Origin: Branchiostoma floridae
Taxonomy: Eukaryota > Chordata > Leptocardii > Amphioxiformes > Branchiostomatidae
Reading direction: 5' to 3'
Assembly: GCF_000003815.2 (NCBI RefSeq)
Contig: NC_049992.1
Span: 10,846,944 to 10,910,943 of the forward strand
Length of the DNA stretch: 64,000 bases
Below the pieces are notes generated by a model that was not told the DNA's origin, made no database searches, and saw only the letters and a list, made by a program, of their open reading frames with translations. Of this stretch, positions 52,101-61,036 are shown piece by piece; the first letter of the stretch is position 1, and each line of letters opens with the position of its first letter. A program made the position numbers and the translations under genes.

Positions 52101-55100
52101 TCACTCTTTTGCAGGTGGATCTTGACAGTGCACGACGAGACTTTGAGGATGGGATCGAACAGTACAAGCAAGAACAAGCCGCGAAGGCCGCCTTTGGCTT
52201 CCTCAGGGCCATCTTATCAATCTTCACGTTAGGTGCTCAACCCCCCGAGGACGACTCAGTCGAGGACATACAAGAGCTGATCGGTGCAGTGGTCGACATT
52301 GCCAACACCATCCAAGAGCTGTCGGGCCTGTTTGACGATCTTGCCGACTTCGACGCACTTCTCGACGAAACCATGGCGGCAGTTGAAGACTTGGCGCTAG
52401 CGGAGTACGAGAACTACATCCTGGATGTCCAACATGCCGCAGACCTGCACGTGTCGCTGGTGGAGTGGGGGAACCTGAAGGTCGCCGCTGATGTGCTGCT
52501 CGGTCACGGCAACGTGCAGAAGATCAGGGGCTCCGGGAAGTACCGCCGGGCGCTGTCGGACACTAGCCAATGGGGGAAGGCCGTGAGTGAGCAGACCATC
52601 GCGCTGGCGCAGATGATGGTGCAGTACCAGAGCGGGCAGCGGTGGCTGAAGGCGTCTGAGCGGGAGAGGGACCGCATCCAGGCGCAGATCTCTCTGGACG
52701 AAAGTCGTCGGGAGATCAGTCTCGAGACAGAAGCTGCGGCCGGGATGCAAGCCTTCCAGGCATGTTTACTTGTAAAGCTTAGCATTTCGCGCTCACACAA
52801 CACATTCTAATATGACTCACCTTAATGTAATACGACATGTTTTACAACAACTTACATGATTCTTCAATAAATGTATACATCACTCTTCTCTACCAATACC
52901 CTAGTTACTGGTGATAACGGTTTTATGTTCTGTATTTTCCAGGTCAAACTTGGCATGAACAACATCCTGTTGGACTACTGTGGATCGTACTTCTACTTCC
53001 AGTTCCGGCAGTGCGGCAGTAGCTACAGACCCAGCCTCAGTGACGACATGCTCACTCTGCTCCAAAAGGTACAAAAAAAGACCCATTTAGAACATTTTCT
53101 AATTAGTTAATGAACAGTACTACATTTGATATCTACATTTAAAGACTAACCGGCCCTGACTTCGTCAACAGCACCAATCACTTCCTGCCAGACCGTGAGA
53201 CCAAATTTCGACCCGGGCCAAGTAATCTTCCCATCCTGTCAGTCTCTGGTTACACCATGTTACTCCTCAAATCATGCATCCCAACTGGATTTGAATTACT
53301 ACAGACACACACCAACACAAGCAAACATACCTGCAAGTTTGTATTGATCCTGCCTTTGTTAACTGATCAATATGCTTTATTATCATTCAAGTTTTAACCA
53401 ATCAGACTTGTGGTTCCCCATTATCAGATCAACAATGCCAACCGTGATGCCCAGGCCAGCTTAGGCAGTTTCACCAGAGTACCACAACCCTTTGACGATA
53501 TCCAGATCCATCTGTCTGACTCGGTAAGACTTAGTTACAACTTTGTAAGTTTTAGATGCAACTTTGCTGTAATGATTATGGCATAGCACTACGGTTAAAA
53601 AAAAAAGCACTCTCCTAGTTTTTGAAAATTTGTATATAACCGGTACTAACAAGGCTTAGGGTACAAGGTCACGGGCAGACATTATAGCAACTTCACCTTT
53701 AACTTTGAATTCATAGTCTAATCTCTAATAAAGAGATAATATAGCCTTATAGCGTCACCTACGGAAGACAAATTAATGGAATGTTGGCAATAACGTTTTG
53801 GTAAGCAAACCTCACATCGAAATAACGGTATGTTCTTAAGTTTCAAGGTTGAGTTGACATTATCTATCGTCGATGTGGGTTAGACATCCAGTTAATAAGA
53901 TACACCAAAAAGTAGTTACTCAAGCAACTGGATATGGTTTTGGAATCAGTCATACGTTTCAACTGGACATCATCTATCTTTTATGAAGCATTTTAAGTCT
54001 AAAGACAAGGAATAAACATAACTTTTGCATATCTATATAACATATTAATTTTGCTTTCTAGATCAACGCAGATGACTGCCAGGGTATCGACAGCTGCCCC
54101 ATCGACCAGCTGAAAGAGACTGGTTCCCTCAGCTTCACCTTGGACCTGAGTAACCCCACCTTCAGCGGGTGGGACCGTGTGAGAATTGAGCGAGTCCGGG
54201 CATATATCAGAGGTATGTCAGTGATCATTCCTGCTGATGATATGCTTCTTATACAAGTGTTTGGATCCATATTAGGCTTGGGATGCAAAGCAACAGAATA
54301 TATTTTCAATACAATGTTGAGATCTAGATTGCAATTTGGCAGAACAAGTGATTCTACAGGTAGACACCACAATCAGTCAACAGAAACTCTTTCAGCTGAT
54401 TTTCTTTTACAAGATAAGTGCTGTTTGTATTGATTGAATGGCTGCCTGTACTGTCAAAGATGCTGGCAAAGATCTATGCCAACAGACTTCAATTTTGATT
54501 TCTAACGGTGGAATTGCCATGTCTGTACCCTAACATACATTTTTTAAAATCATCTTACTCCCAACAGGGGCCGACAACACCGGCAGCCACCTGCGCGTTT
54601 CCATCAGCAACAGCGGGGAGTTTCTGGATCGGTACCAGGGCACGGACTACGAGTTCGCCAGCCTGCCTGTCAAGAGGAGGTTTGAGTACAACCCTAATGG
54701 TGAGTCATGTTCAAACTCTCAAGGTACAAGGAAACATAACAAAGGACCAATAAATGATTCGCTACACTTGTATCATGCACTACTCTTGATATGTTTAAGA
54801 CAGGGTTGGCCAGTTACCTTGACCTCCCTGCCCAAACCAAGCTTTAGGGCCCCTTTTTGCACCTACTAGTGTGGCTGTTGTACATATAATTCTCTTTTTT
54901 TTTTCGTTCATTTGTTTCACGCACCACCACCTGTCACACAAGCTGCACCTTGGTTCCCAGGACACAATGTGCCCTGAGACCCTTTGTCCTGTATTATGTA
55001 GAAGTACAAGTACTCTAGCAAGCGTTTTCCTACAGATAGCGCTAGCCACACAGATATTCAAATTTTTCATGATCCAGCAATAAGCTGGTTCATAGTGTGA

Positions 55101-55712
55101 AGTGTTCATGAACAGTAAGATGCATTGTGGGTAACATGTCAAAGTTGAGGGCTCCTGGCCATAGTATTGCCAGGGTCCTTCAACTTTGATTACACACAAT
55201 CCATCGCCCTGCACATATTTAGTACATGTAAATGCATTAAAGTTTGCGGGGATTTGATTTCGCGGTAGCGGGAAAAGGGACTTTTCGCAGTGGATTTAAG
55301 TTCACTGTAACACTACAGATGGCAGTCTAATACCATAATAGAAAAATGTTCGCAGTGGTTTTAAGTTCCCGGTAAAGTGGTCACCGCAAATACCGCGAAC
55401 ATTAATCCACTGCGAACATTTCTGCATTTAAAGTACCTCAAACCATATGCTAGCTTGTAACTAGCCCCTCCCCCTTTCAACCTAGGTCTTCCTGGAAGTG
55501 ACATCATCGTGGATGGTGAAGTCCACCAGAGTTTCACAGGTTACTTCTTCCAGACCACTCCCTTCACCACCTGGATCATCCAGCTCCAGCCCAGTCTGAA
55601 CCCAGGCCTGGACCTCAGCGGGGTCACACGTGTCGAGATCCACTTCAAGGGCAGCGTGGTGACAAACTACAGGGGAGTGGAGGTCCCCAAAAGCCTGGTC
55701 ATAAACCTGTGA
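40131..55712 (+). CDS. Chimeric secreted PAN / Cys-rich / LRR / helical-core protein
   Basis: Twenty-two exons close in phase to 1203 residues: 40131-40188, 41431-41578, 42057-42272, 42614-42723, 43320-43476, 43908-43996, 44278-44421, 45030-45150, 46162-46233, 46361-46432, 46956-47027, 48270-48536, 48759-48921, 49374-49634, 50412-50492, 50921-51124, 52115-52759, 52943-53068, 53428-53523, 54062-54212, 54568-54699, 55486-55712. The order is signal peptide (1-18), three PAN/Apple-like repeats (20-259), an eight-Cys module (260-307), LRR N-cap and three LRRs (308-420), beta-rich domain (420-563), long helical region with a hydrophobic hairpin (650-1000), and a beta-rich tail (1034-1203). No transmembrane anchor is obvious. 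An acceptor at 40125 suggests an upstream 5' UTR exon. The front resembles extracellular recognition proteins; the back resembles helical pore-forming or Tc-type toxins in layout only. A role in defence or adhesion is inference. Confidence 0.85.
41431..43996 (+). CDS. PAN/Apple-like repeat region (exons 2-6)
   Basis: Each repeat has the PAN signature: a cysteine, then VEQCAGRCHTDSDYNCRSF (repeat 1) or the equivalents DDCGRKCM..FQCRSF (2) and DDCQQRCLQETSFSCKSF (3). Each is followed by a CC(Y/R) pair and a (Y/H)xxVKxG end. Repeats 2 and 3 are split after CxSF by a phase 2 intron and bounded by phase 1 introns. Exon 3 (42057-42272) joins the end of repeat 1 to the start of repeat 2 with no intron where a phase 1 intron separates repeats 2 and 3. 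PAN modules bind proteins or sugars outside cells. Exon 6 ends in a GC donor (ACAG|GCAAGT). Confidence 0.8.
42760..43020 (-). mobile_element. tRNA-derived SINE, inverted in intron 4
   Basis: On the minus strand the head reads TGGCCGAGTGACTGGGCTAG and then GTGTTCGAGAGGTCACGGG (B box). It is followed by a body with TCTTTCCTTACTGTGACTCC, AATGGGCGCCTGACTTCG and GGAGGTAAAATGG. This is the same family as 17303 and 44540. Confidence 0.75.
43563..43703. mobile_element. hAT-like MITE with 8-bp target duplication, intron 5
   Basis: Inverted ends (ATTTACCGGT and TAAGACAGTA on the left, matching ATTTACCGGTGGCATAAGAC on the right) are flanked by identical TAAATGTC at 43555-43562 and 43704-43711. It is related to the elements at 38984 and 45180 but a distinct subfamily. 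Confidence 0.75.
44278..44421 (+). CDS. Exon 7: eight-cysteine module, symmetrical 1-1 exon
   Basis: A 144-bp phase 1-1 exon reads GYRWRTDGRCGHGYSAD and then AECNPDGDYCCVNTRCQTG, ending CSSGADYR. This WRxDGRCG...CNPDG..CC pattern recurs in many amphioxus extracellular proteins, to my knowledge, and resembles chitin-binding-type hevein folds. A symmetrical exon is the classic unit of exon shuffling. Confidence 0.7.
44540..44780 (-). mobile_element. tRNA-derived SINE, inverted in intron 7
   Basis: The body blocks are shared with the 42760 element in the same order (CATAGCCTTTTTAGGCTT, CGAAGTCAGTCACCCATTTT, GGAAAGTCGTGTAAAGTGCA on the plus strand). The tRNA-like head is weaker. Confidence 0.65.
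45030..47027 (+). CDS. LRR N-cap and three leucine-rich repeats (exons 8-11)
   Basis: Exon 8 (45030-45150) has the cysteine cap CGERECTCSSSDKRVSC. Exons 9, 10 and 11 are each exactly 72 bp in phase 2-2, one 24-residue LRR per exon (LDLSSNDLHGLP, LDLSNNHISTLP, LKLNGNTFSNFD). The third LRR departs from the consensus and no cysteine-rich C-cap follows; the next exon goes directly into a different domain. This is an unusually short LRR block, perhaps a spacer or a ligand-binding patch. Confidence 0.85.
45180..45343. mobile_element. hAT-like MITE, copy in intron 8
   Basis: Same family as 38984-39147: both end in GATCTGCTTGGAGATTA and share CATAAGATAG and CCGGCTTCACTCCTCTGCC (here on the plus strand). 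The flanks AACCTCATG and AACCTCCTG look like a target duplication with one change. Confidence 0.75.
47246..47466. mobile_element. TTCGCGG palindromic MITE, copy 2 (intron 11)
   Basis: Complete inverted ends TACTGTAAATGCAG and CATTTACAGTA. The inside matches the copies at 8410 and 55223 but in inverted orientation. It is CpG-dense. Confidence 0.85.
47990..48219. mobile_element. GCGGCACTGCGGG MITE, copy 2 (intron 11)
   Basis: Same family as 19605-19828. The right end stops only about 50 bp before exon 12 of the main gene, so it sits beside the branch point and pyrimidine tract. Confidence 0.8.
48270..49634 (+). CDS. Beta-rich domain (exons 12-14)
   Basis: Residues about 420-650. Exon 12 opens with a CPSSNCYSACGD motif, then alternating short hydrophobic strands (LVIKKLYFDLSE, VTIYADTVVTS, FNFALTIN) that suggest a beta-helix or sandwich. 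Exon 14 carries CSQTSNSALTVQADKD and an amphipathic helix (LGLAVQCARILADS). I know no named domain for it. Similar strand-rich blocks precede the helical part in large uncharacterised proteins of invertebrates, fungi and bacteria, from memory. Confidence 0.6.
49869..50060 (+). mobile_element. tRNA-derived SINE (intron 14)
   Basis: A box TGGCGCAACGG at 49876-49886 and B-box-like AGTTCGATACT at 49920-49930. A body follows that differs from the 17303 family (GACGGTCGATTGACGCCC), so it is a second SINE type. Confidence 0.6.
50412..53523 (+). CDS. Long helical core with hydrophobic hairpin (exons 15-19)
   Basis: Residues about 651-1034 are mostly helix. A heptad-like coiled coil (exon 16, IERTKQTRVDMKARFEESK) runs into exon 17 (52115-52759, 645 bp, the longest). 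There a hydrophobic segment at 767-786 (AAKAAFGFLRAILSIFTLGA), a polar PPEDD turn and a second apolar helix at 794-812 form a hairpin, followed by more long amphipathic helices. Helical bundles with one apolar hairpin are the hallmark of alpha pore-forming proteins (ClyA, Xax/Yax and Tc families). No sequence match is claimed. Exon 17 ends either at CAG|GCATGT (GC donor) or 12 bp later at CTT|GTAAAG, both in phase. Confidence 0.7.
51261..51838 (+). mobile_element. Internally deleted mariner-type transposon (intron 16)
   Basis: Inverted ends of about 33 bp (CGAGGGGCATTCAATAAGTA, with only three or so mismatches between ends) are flanked by TA on both sides, the mariner target duplication. A 578-bp element holds a plus-strand frame from 51444 encoding the N-terminal helix-turn-helix of mariner transposases (RAVIRFLYLKGHTP...TFDEM, then KHGRKSVETAPRPGRPS). 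The catalytic DDD/DDE region is missing, so it is non-autonomous. The intact ends suggest a recent insertion. Confidence 0.88.
51444..51857 (+). pseudogene. Mariner transposase N-terminal fragment
   Basis: A 137-codon frame. Residues 1-70 are the HTH_48-type DNA-binding domain seen in mariner transposases and in SETMAR. After the GRPS motif the frame becomes transposon end sequence and runs past the right inverted repeat. There is no catalytic domain. It could at most make a DNA-binding peptide. Confidence 0.8.
54062..55712 (+). CDS. C-terminal beta-sandwich-like domain (exons 20-22)
   Basis: Residues about 1035-1203 read as alternating strands, with SLSFTLDLSNPTFSGWDRVR and VRAYIRGA near the start and TTPFTTWIIQL, then LDLSGVTRVEIHFKGS, near the stop. 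The rhythm is like receptor-binding or lectin-type sandwiches and like the C-terminal part of Tc toxin A subunits; this is a visual comparison only. The stop TGA is at 55710-55712. Confidence 0.65.
55223..55435. mobile_element. TTCGCGG palindromic MITE, copy 3 (intron 21)
   Basis: Same order as the copy at 8410. Many CpG sites have decayed to TpG or CpA (TTCGCAG, CACTGCGAA). It lies within 50 bp of the start of exon 22. Confidence 0.8.
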
Positions 55713-55927
55713 GGCTAGAACTCACACCCAAGCAGGGCTGACAGAAGATTAAGATTGATGTGAAAGAAAATAAGCCATTATGATATCTTGATATTACACT
55801 CATATGGACATAATTTGGTGAAGTCTTTCTGATTCTTTGTACTTATTGGCATATCCTTCTTTGCAAAGTCATGACAGGTTTCTATTTCACCTCAAGAGAA
55901 TTCAGCACTTATGTCTGACAGTGCTTG

Positions 55928-55958
<31 letters not shown>

Positions 55959-56808
55959 GTGTTTCCAAAGGGAGTGATGCCTGTCATCTCCTGACTTTGT
56001 CTGTGGTAAAGGTCATAAAGGAGAAGAAGTGAGGCTGTCACAACATTTTACCAAGAATATCTATTTGCAGTATTTTCTTTAAGCATGAAAGGAACTCCAA
56101 CCTCATCTCAATTAGACTTAATAACTGACCAATTGCATACATGCTAAGGCCTTATATATACACGTGTGTACATATACTGCAAATGCACAAAAGCATATCA
56201 ATATGGTAGCAATACAATGATAATAATAATATCAATACAGAGATTGAAACTTCATGGGCATTCTTCACACAAAACAAAGTATGCTTCAAAATTCTTACGC
56301 GTATGGTATAATAAGCTACATTACCAACGCTCGTCTTTTCAAAATTTCACATCTGATCATGATATAATACCACATTGACTGTTTTTTTACCACCTCAGTG
56401 GTTTTAACCTTCGTTATTCTGTGTTATTCATTACATACAAAACAATCTAGGTTTGAAGTAGCAGTTTGCCTGCTGGAAAATATTGCACTTGCAAGGAGAA
56501 GCAATTTTTCTTTTTCACCATGATCCATACAGATATACTTACAGATATACCTACTAGCACACTACCCTCTATATACTTATAGCCTATTGCTACCTAAGAC
56601 TATGGTAAAGAATGGTTGTGGCAATAACTCTATATATGGGGAATACATACCAAGCAAGGCAATGACTGTCTACAGATATACTCAGAGATGGTAGTGAGTC
56701 AGAAAGGCAGGGCAGCTAGAAAATCATCCAAACATCTGCTTGGAGATAAATAGTACCCAAAGTACCACCATTACAAGTACCACTGATACAAGGGCTGAAT
56801 TCATCTCC
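55713..56808. other. Convergent 3' region between the main gene and TMEM220
   Basis: It should hold both 3' UTRs. A TCTG microsatellite lies at about 55928-55958. No clear AATAAA is near the main gene's stop on the plus strand. Confidence 0.5.
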
Positions 56809-58900
56809 TTATATGGCACCCTGGCAGTGTTGTGGCTGCAGTGGTACCAAGCCAGAGTAGAAGTGGTAGTACCCCCACAGTACCATCGGTACCACTGACA
56901 ACATGGCTGCCAACCATGGGCTCCAGCCTCCAGTGGAAGGCCTTAAGAAATAAAAAAAATACCCGTAAAAATCTTATCATCTCTAAAAAAAAGTAAATGC
57001 CAGGAAAAACCAACAAATTCAATCCAAGATATGTATTTTTGTAGTACATGTAATACAGTGCTGTGTATCTTTCAACACTCCTTCAACTTTTAAGTAACAC
57101 TAACCGTTTGAAGAACAAGGTGACAAAAATTATTGGGAGTGATACCTCTGTAGTAGTACGTACCTCTGGGTTGTGATAAGCAGCCACGCAATCACAAGCA
57201 GCAGACCTCCAAACTCCCTGGAGAAGAAAAAGAACAACAAAGCTCAATAATGCAATGCCAAATTAATGGTACTGTAGTTAGATACTGGCCATTTTGATAC
57301 AGATACCAAAATGACTGTAAAGTAACAATCAGTAAATATGATATGAACAATGCAGATGAAAAACAGTTTCATTTCCTAACATGCATGTGTCTCCCTGTCC
57401 CACTGCTTACCTGCCCTCCTCACTGTTCAACAAGTGTGCCAGCTGCAGTGATGTCATGTCAGACAGGAGCTTCCCAGCTGCTGCTACACACAGCAACAGG
57501 TGGGCACCTGCCAGCACCTGCACAGGGCTTTTCTCTAGGAATGTGCAACAATCGCAGAAAAGTAAACCATAGCCAGTGAAAGTAAGGAAACTACCTTTTA
57601 AGCAGTTGCACTTCCTTCCTGACATTGTTCTAAAGCCATTGCTATTATTGAAATTTACTAGTACATCATCATCAGGTATCAACCAGTATTTAGCTTTACT
57701 CGTATGTAAACAGTTAGAAAATAGCATTCACTGTTGATGTTTATGCATCATTGAAAACTATATTCAATGTTATACAAAGTTATGACAAAGATAAAATAAA
57801 CTGAACATCCTTCTGCATCACCAACTAAAGCTGCTAGGAGGCCTGGTCACAGTTTAATAACATTTGTGCAAATACGGTAAACCCTTGCTAAAATATAATG
57901 TAAGTACTGTAGTAGTACAATTTTCACATACACAGTAACCAAAGGCAATACCTAGATGTATTTCATCGGATTAAAAGTTTAAGGGATCATGATATCCACC
58001 TGAGTCCTCTGACAAAGCAATGGTCAGACACACCACTACAGGGACTCCATAGGCAACCTGAGAGACAAAAGTCAGAACACATTATGACAGCAAAAATTTA
58101 AAAAATAAAGTTTTATATACAAACGTCAAATCTTTTGACAGTGAAACAACCAGAGCGGCAAGTAGAATAGAAAGAAACAACATGCCACCACCCGGTATCG
58201 AACATTGGCCGGCAGATCACAAATCGAACGTGCAAACCGTTCAACCAAAAGGCTTAAAGCCGTTAGGCGTCTTTGGTTTGGCAGTCCTTGAACACCACTG
58301 TTACAACTCTCTCAACCTGAGAGACAAAAATCAATATAAGACTTACAGTTTTACATACTAAGATTAAACCTTGTAACATATGGGTTCCCCTCTAGGACTT
58401 TCTCTTCGTGACAAATTTTAATAGCAGTGCCCTTGTTCTAATAGATTGACAACAAACAAACAAGTTTATATAATAACATTTAACATCTTACCATCCAAAG
58501 CTCTGGATCTGGGTCGTTTTTCTGTAAAGTAATTCAAGACAAGGCAAATTCAATGACTTAGACTATATAACTGGTATTAAAATCATACATTTGTTGCATG
58601 CTCAAGTTCACTCATTTTACACCTTTAAAACATTATACCCATGTCCTTCAAAACGAAATTTAAGTTCACGGCCAATCACACTTAATAAGTCGATGCTTTC
58701 TTCCTTTCTATTGGATATAACTTACATGTAACATACATATGCATAACGTTAGACACAGCTGGCACAACCATTACTTACTAACTAACGTTAAAAGTATAGT
58801 TACAAGTTTCGTCAGACAAAATTACCTGGACATAAGTTGCCAATCCAAAGAAAGTGGCAAATACAAAGTTAGCTGCACGCCACAGTGCCTTCTGAATCAT
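56809..58900 (-). CDS. TMEM220: TMEM220 orthologue (transmembrane protein 220)
   Basis: Six minus-strand exons close in phase to 157 residues: 58826-58900, 58492-58521, 58000-58057, 57411-57534, 57164-57217 and 56809-56941. Human TMEM220 is about 160 residues. The conserved marks are the (Q)KNDPDPELWM motif after the first membrane segment (split over exons 1-2) and SEEGREFGGLLLVIAWL across exons 4-5. Membrane segments are at about 7-24, 36-50, 57-75, 97-112 and 123-141. It is a small multi-pass membrane protein of unknown function in animals. Exon 2 is only 30 bp. It is convergent with the large gene on its left. Confidence 0.9.
58178..58264 (-). mobile_element. tRNA-like SINE head in TMEM220 intron 2
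   Basis: On the minus strand GCCTTTTGGTTGAACGG resembles an A box region and AATGTTCGATACCGGGTGG a B box. No intact cloverleaf is apparent. Confidence 0.5.
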
Positions 58901-59032
58901 TATGTCACTTCTATGCTACACCAAATTGGTCTTAAAACCACGAAATCCTGAAGTTTTGGTCCAAAACCTGTTTGCAATCCTCCTTCTGCTTAGTTTGACT
59001 GACCTTTGACATCTCCCACTATGCAAAGCTAC

Positions 59033-59043
59033 AAGATGGCGGC
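59033..59043 (+). promoter_or_regulatory. YY1 site at a likely promoter
   Basis: AAGATGGCGGC matches the YY1 consensus. It lies about 130 bp upstream of the TMEM220 ATG in GC-richer DNA. Its orientation points away from TMEM220, as in promoters that fire rightward, so a bidirectional promoter is likely. Confidence 0.6.
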
Positions 59044-59069
59044 GCCCTGCTGAAAAAAATCGACGCGGC

Positions 59070-59116
59070 ATGGTTTCAACTTCAAGAGTTCCGTTAAAGC
59101 TTCCCGTAAAAGCTAT
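59070..59116 (+). CDS. Possible first exon of a divergent gene
   Basis: An ATG 27 bp after the YY1 site opens a basic, Ser-rich frame (MVSTSRVPLKLPVKA) ending at a strong donor (CTAT|GTAAGT, phase 2). The composition would suit a mitochondrial targeting sequence. No second exon was found before the window's end. Confidence 0.3.
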
Positions 59117-59744
59117 GTAAGTTTCTATGAACTTATTACAGACTTAAAGATTTTGGTAAGCACTGGAACCTTATGTGCGGCTGCAAATGCAAAGCATAGC
59201 GTTGTATTCGGGCCAAGCGTAGGCTAAGTGGGGAGGTGGGCACGCGTCTGCACGATTCGTCCAAAGTTTACGGCAAGTTTAGCTAAGATTTGTATCCAGG
59301 GGCTAAGTTATAATAAATTTGAGCATATTAAAGCTATGATAACGTGGATTGCAGGTCACTTATTAACTAGGGACCAGAAGTAGCCAGGGACGTTAGTCAC
59401 AGATATATAATATAGATATATAACCCTGGGAAACCAGCTCGAGAAGCTTCGCCCTCCCGCCTCTATGCACCCGCCCCACTACCAGCTGGCCCCACTTACA
59501 CCGGTCCCCAACTAGACAGACTACTATAGACGACGCACAAAGATTTTGGGGCCCTAAGGGTATGCATGGGGGTTGGCCCTGATGAAATTCAAAGCTGAAA
59601 GTTTAATATATAATAAAATTGGTAGCCGGCAAATTCCAGCTCAGTTTGCATTGGACAGAATGCAGCAGTTTTATGGGGGTGGGGTGGAATGGGCCGTTCC
59701 AAAAAAAAAAAATAGAGGGGGGGTTGACGACACCAAAATTTGCT
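59117..59744. other. No gene seen
   Basis: Possible intron of the divergent transcript starting at 59070, or intergenic. An A-rich run is at 59700-59710. Confidence 0.3.
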
Positions 59745-60160
59745 TCCGACCCCTAGAGTCCAGCTGTCCAGTCCAAATGCTTCGACCCCTAGGGTCCGGG
59801 TCCAAAATACTACGACCCCTAGAGTCCAGCTGTCCAGTCCAAATGCTTCGACCCCTTGAGTCCAAGTCCAAAATACTACGACCCCCTAGAGTCCAGCTGT
59901 CCAGTCCAAATGCTTCGACCCCTTGAGTCCAAGTCCAAAATACTACGACCCCCTAGAGTCCAACTGTCCAGTCCAAATGCTTCGACCCCCTTGAGTCCAA
60001 GTCCAAATACTACGACCCCTAGAGTCCAGCTGTCCAGTCCAAAAGCTTCGACCCCCTAGAGTCCAACTGTCCAGTCCAAATGCTTCAAACCCCTGAGTCC
60101 AGTCCAAAATACTACGATCCCCTAGAGTCCAACTGTCCAGTCCAAAATATTACGACCGAA
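59745..60160. repeat. Composite minisatellite, ~65-bp unit of two ~32-bp halves
   Basis: Alternating blocks GACCCCTAGAGTCCAGCTGT and GACCCCTTGAGTCCAAGTCC recur about six times, separated by CCAGTCCAAATGCTTC and CAAAATACTAC. The halves are related to each other, so the 65-bp unit arose by doubling of a shorter one. Confidence 0.85.
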
Positions 60161-60927
60161 GTCCTGCTTTCCCTCGCCTAATACTTTGAAAATTTTCGTC
60201 TTAGTGTTGGCTTTGCGGTGGAGAGGTCATTGTTTTTTAATGTGAACGCTCCAATCGGCTTGGATTTTCACTGATCCAGCTCATTTGCAATCCATGCTTG
60301 AGAGGTAGTTTGAGACACTTGCGAACAAATCGGCTTGGCTCAAACCCTGAATGTGAACGCAACGTGGACAGATTCTATGCAAATTTTCCCCCAGTTGGAG
60401 GTTGTATGTCCAGGTCAAAGTTTGCGTAGTTCGGGACCCATACCACATGCCACGCTGACAAGTTTGCTCACTTAACTTATTCTTGTGCCTATCGATAATG
60501 CCTGGAAAGAAAAAAATGCTTTATAGGGTCAAGGCAAGTGGAATCGGAAGCAAACAATTAAGCTTTTGATCGCGCTTTGGAGGAGAGAGGAAATGCATGA
60601 AGCACAGAGCAAACTAGAAAAATGCACGAAAAAACAAGGACATCTTTGACTTGAGCAGAAGATCTCTCTCTTTGCCAACATATATTATGTTAGTTAGGTC
60701 ATGACCCTAAATTACCTGGGTTTGAGAAAACCTACAATGTTGTACGAAAGTATAAAAGTATTTAAGTCCAGGTACCAGGGAATCGCAATCAGCTTGTATC
60801 TAAACAGGGTCTTAGATAAAACTTTCAGTTCATCACTCCTCCTATCAACAGCCCCCCCATCGTGCATCAAATGACTGCTGGTTTACACTTGGATGCAAAG
60901 GATTTGCAGTTTACCCTTCTTGAAGAG
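60161..60927. other. No gene seen
   Basis: Unique-looking DNA with no supported exon or repeat. Confidence 0.3.
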
Positions 60928-61036
60928 ATGGGTGGGGCAAGTGGGAGGGGCAGTGATTATCCACTACTGATAACAGGCCTGATGGGTGGGGCAAGTGGGA
61001 GGGGCAGTGATTATCCCTACTGATAACAGGCCTGAG
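60928..61036. repeat. Tandem duplication, ~54-bp unit, two copies
   Basis: GATGGGTGGGGCAAGTGGGA through CTGATAACAGGCCTGA is present twice back to back, differing by a 1-bp deletion or so. Confidence 0.85.
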
